Positions 34,827 to 37,089 of a stretch of DNA of 37,089 bases are shown here, piece after piece. Under the pieces are notes generated by a model, which was not told where the DNA came from, ran no database searches, and saw nothing but the letters and a program-made list of their open reading frames with translations. The DNA is from Beijerinckiaceae bacterium (GTDB lineage Bacteria > Pseudomonadota > Alphaproteobacteria > Rhizobiales > Beijerinckiaceae), in contig VERN01000005.1 in the NCBI GenBank assembly GCA_018882635.1, positions 1 to 37,089 on the forward strand, given 5' to 3'. Position numbers and translations under genes: made by a program. Position 1 is the first letter of the stretch. Every line of letters begins with the position of its first letter.

Positions 34827-35219
34827 ATGTCCGAATCTCATCCCGCGTCGAATTTGCCCGCCTTGGTTGGACCTCGTTCCGGCCAGGTTGAGGTTTATCG
34901 TCCGGGTCATGACGAGTTTGAGCGTGAGCCACCGATCGAAGTCGTTATCGACGCCGATCAGATCAAGGAAAAGATCATCGACTATCTCGGCGCGGTTCTG
35001 GCGCGCTGCTGGGTCGAACGTGACCTGCTGGACGCCATTGAGGCTGACCCGCACCGCACGTTACGTCACCTCGGCATTCTTCTACCGTCCGAGATCGACA
35101 TTAAGGTGGAGCGCCCCGGTAAGACCCGGCCTCGTCTCGTGATTTACGAGTATAATCAAAGCCGTAGCTTCCGCCGTCGCATCTGCTATCTGCAGTTGAT
35201 TATGATGGCTGGTCAGTAA
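34827..35219 (+). CDS. Protein resembling nitrile-hydratase-like leader (NHLP) domain, function unknown
   Basis: ARCWVERDLLDAIEADPHRTLRHLGILLPSEIDIKVERPGKTRPRLVIYEYN resembles the xxDxxFxxxLLxDPxxALxxxGxxxP pattern of nitrile hydratase alpha/NHLP. Confidence 0.45.
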   Translation: MSESHPASNLPALVGPRSGQVEVYRPGHDEFEREPPIEVVIDADQIKEKIIDYLGAVLARCWVERDLLDAIEADPHRTLRHLGILLPSEIDIKVERPGKTRPRLVIYEYNQSRSFRRRICYLQLIMMAGQ

Positions 35220-35907
35220 GCCGCGCCCGCGTTCCACCAATTCCCATCTCAACCAGATGAAGACGCTCCGGCGCAAACCGCCAGGGCACGATGTCACGCG
35301 GGACCGTTTTCGGCAGTGCCGCACCAGCGCCATGATCCAGCCATTGGCCCGAGAGCCCTAATTGGCGCAAAAGCGCCTCGCCAAGAGGAGCGCCCGCCAG
35401 AGACAGGGCGCGCGGGGTGAGCTCTGTCTCACCCGAGAAAACCTCGTGAAAACTAGCCCAAGGGTAGCCGTCTAATAGACTTGGTAGGGATTTCAGGCGG
35501 TCAGCGATCACCGCCTCTTCAAAGCCTGCAAAGCGCAACTGGCCGAGCACATTGCAAAAGAGAACGGCTGCATCAGGCTCCTTGGCGAGGAGATCAGGTG
35601 CTTCGACGAAAAAATCGCCGCGGATCCATTCGGCCAACTGGGCGTCCGGATGCAGGCGCCGGAATAATAAACGGGCCCATCCATCAGGGTCGACGGCGAT
35701 GATGCGATCAAACCGGCGCAGGAATGCGTCCGGAAGGCACCAACCAGCACTTGGCCCGACCAAAATCAGGCTGCGCGAGGAGGGCTGCCAGCGCTCAAGG
35801 AATGTGGAAAGCGCGTTCCGAAAAGGTGCCCAGAGTGTCCTGTGACGGAGAAAGGCCCGACCATGCCACCGCAGACCACCGCTGCGGCCGGGCGTCACGC
35901 GGCTCAA
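35200..35907 (-). CDS. Possible SAM-dependent methyltransferase-like protein
   Basis: SLILVGPSAGWCLPDAFLRRFDRIIAVDPDGWARLLFRRL resembles Rossmann motif I and acidic residue of motif II. Confidence 0.45.
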   Translation of the reverse strand: MSRVTPGRSGGLRWHGRAFLRHRTLWAPFRNALSTFLERWQPSSRSLILVGPSAGWCLPDAFLRRFDRIIAVDPDGWARLLFRRLHPDAQLAEWIRGDFFVEAPDLLAKEPDAAVLFCNVLGQLRFAGFEEAVIADRLKSLPSLLDGYPWASFHEVFSGETELTPRALSLAGAPLGEALLRQLGLSGQWLDHGAGAALPKTVPRDIVPWRFAPERLHLVEMGIGGTRARLTDQPS

Positions 35908-36245
35908 TGGCCGCCCTTCTTCTTGTCAGCAACCGGGGGCGCGGGCGGCGCGCCATCTTCCGGATAGCATTCGCTGGCGCTGCGAGATCCCGATTTCGAG
36001 GTCATGCCCTCTGGGCAAGCGATGGGATAGACCGCACCCGAGGGGGCATAAAAACCCGGCACGGCCGGTTTGCAGATATTGCCAGCGGCAAAGGTCCCAG
36101 CCTCGCATTTAGGGAGTGCGTTGCCTGTCAGGGATGACGGCTTGGTCGGCTTCGGTTTGGGCGGATCTGCCGGTGGCTTGGGCTCGGACGCTAAAGCGGT
36201 ATGGCCTCCCAACACCAAGGCGGCGGCGACCAAAAGCGGCTTCAT
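35904..36245 (-). CDS. Secreted Cys-containing protein with GCC2/GCC3-like repeat
   Basis: Signal peptide MKPLLVAAALVLGGHTALA; CEAGTFAAGNICKPAVPGFYAPSGAVYPIACPEGMTSKSGSRSASECYPED. Confidence 0.6.
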   Translation of the reverse strand: MKPLLVAAALVLGGHTALASEPKPPADPPKPKPTKPSSLTGNALPKCEAGTFAAGNICKPAVPGFYAPSGAVYPIACPEGMTSKSGSRSASECYPEDGAPPAPPVADKKKGGH

Positions 36246-36390
36246 ACGGGAAAGGGATAGCGAACGCGCAACCATGCGACGATGAGCCTGATCCGCGGGC
36301 GTCCTGTCAAGCTCTGCGGCTGAGGCATTGCGCCCCGGGGACCCGGGCGGTAACAGACAGGCAGGTTTTACGCCCCGGGATCCCGCTATC

Positions 36391-36783
36391 ATGTCGTCAC
36401 TCAAACTCGTTGCCTTCGACGCCGAAGATCTGGCTGTGGTCTCGGCGCATCTCGAAGAATCGACGCTGACACGCGCCGACATGGCGTTTCTGCCGAAAGC
36501 CCAGCGCTTTGCCCTCGTCGTCAAACGGCGCGACCGAGAGGATGCCACCGCCCCCCATCATTTGACGGGGCTGCATTTCGAACGGGTGACCCGCGTACAG
36601 ACGCTCGGCATGTCCCATGACGAACACGCAGCTTTGACGCTGATCGGCCTCGGCTTCACGCTGAAGGATGATCCAGCGGGGCAGGTTTCACTTCTGTTTG
36701 ATGGCGGCATTGTGATCAAACTTGATGTCGAATGTCTCGAAGCGCAGATGGCCGATCTCGCCGATCTGGAGACCGGGCCATGA
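36391..36783 (+). CDS. DUF2948 family protein
   Basis: LKLVAFDAEDLAVVSAHLEESTLTRADMAFLPKAQRFALVVKRRDRE...; sits immediately upstream of hisD as in many alphaproteobacteria. Confidence 0.8.
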   Translation: MSSLKLVAFDAEDLAVVSAHLEESTLTRADMAFLPKAQRFALVVKRRDREDATAPHHLTGLHFERVTRVQTLGMSHDEHAALTLIGLGFTLKDDPAGQVSLLFDGGIVIKLDVECLEAQMADLADLETGP

Positions 36784-37089
36784 CAATGCGGCTCGATGCC
36801 CGCGCCAGTGATTTCGAGACGAGCTTTCGCGCGCTTCTCGCGATGAAGCGAGAAGTGTCGGAGGACGTTGACCGTGCTGCAAAAGAGATTATCGACGCGG
36901 TGATTGCGCGTGGCGATGAAGCCGTCATCGCCTTCACGGAAAAGTTCGACGGGCTCGCACTTACGCCCGCGACGCTGCGGATTACAAACGCAGAAATCGA
37001 TGCCGCGATGGCGCAATGCGCGCTCGAACAAAGTGACGCACTCAAACTCGCGCGCGACCGGATCGAAGCGTATCACCTCCAGCAGAAAC
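36780..37089 (+). CDS. hisD: Histidinol dehydrogenase HisD (N-terminal part, runs off the right edge)
   Basis: MTMRLDARASDFETSFRALLAMKREVSEDVDRAAKEIIDAVIARGDEAVIAFTEKFDGLALTPATLRIT; overlaps the DUF2948 stop. Confidence 0.85.
   Translation, partial: MTMRLDARASDFETSFRALLAMKREVSEDVDRAAKEIIDAVIARGDEAVIAFTEKFDGLALTPATLRITNAEIDAAMAQCALEQSDALKLARDRIEAYHLQQK

Noticed and set aside
1-37089. CRISPR arrays, tRNA/rRNA genes, transposases, integrases, toxin-antitoxin or defence systems
   Set aside because: No regular repeat-spacer pattern, no RNA gene signatures and no mobile-element proteins recognised in any ORF.

Overview
The window is almost entirely a flagellar gene supercluster from a probable alphaproteobacterium (a DUF2948-hisD junction lies at the right edge). 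It encodes: the export gate and C-ring (FlhA, FlhB, FliOPQR, FliMN, FliG, FliHIJ); MS-ring and rod proteins (FliE, FliF, FlgB, FlgC, partial FlgD, two FlgE/F-family proteins); polar placement and number control (FlhF, FlhG); FliA, FlgM, a FlgN-like protein and FliS; and two complete stator pairs, one with a PomB-like transmembrane segment. It also carries two FliL paralogs and FlgP/FlgT homologs, which are components associated with the outer H-ring of sodium-driven polar flagella. Nine sites matching the sigma-54 -24/-12 consensus (GG-N10-GC) were read directly from the sequence, and most head transcription units. Three of them overlap the start region of the supplied ORFs, so those starts should move. 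The most interesting signals are: (1) adjacent divergent sigma-54 activators with complementary defects, one with GAFTGA but no HTH (FleT-like) and one with HTH but a GAYTGS loop (FleQ-like); (2) a sigma-54 promoter immediately followed by an intrinsic-terminator-like hairpin at the fliJ/fliK junction; (3) dual stators and dual FliLs alongside FlgP/FlgT; (4) an uncharacterised post-flhB module (Cys-rich protein, coiled-coil membrane protein, PDZ-like membrane protein); (5) a sigma-54-linked small ORF followed by a protein resembling a nitrile-hydratase-like leader. All calls come from reading the sequence and recalled family knowledge; no searches were run.
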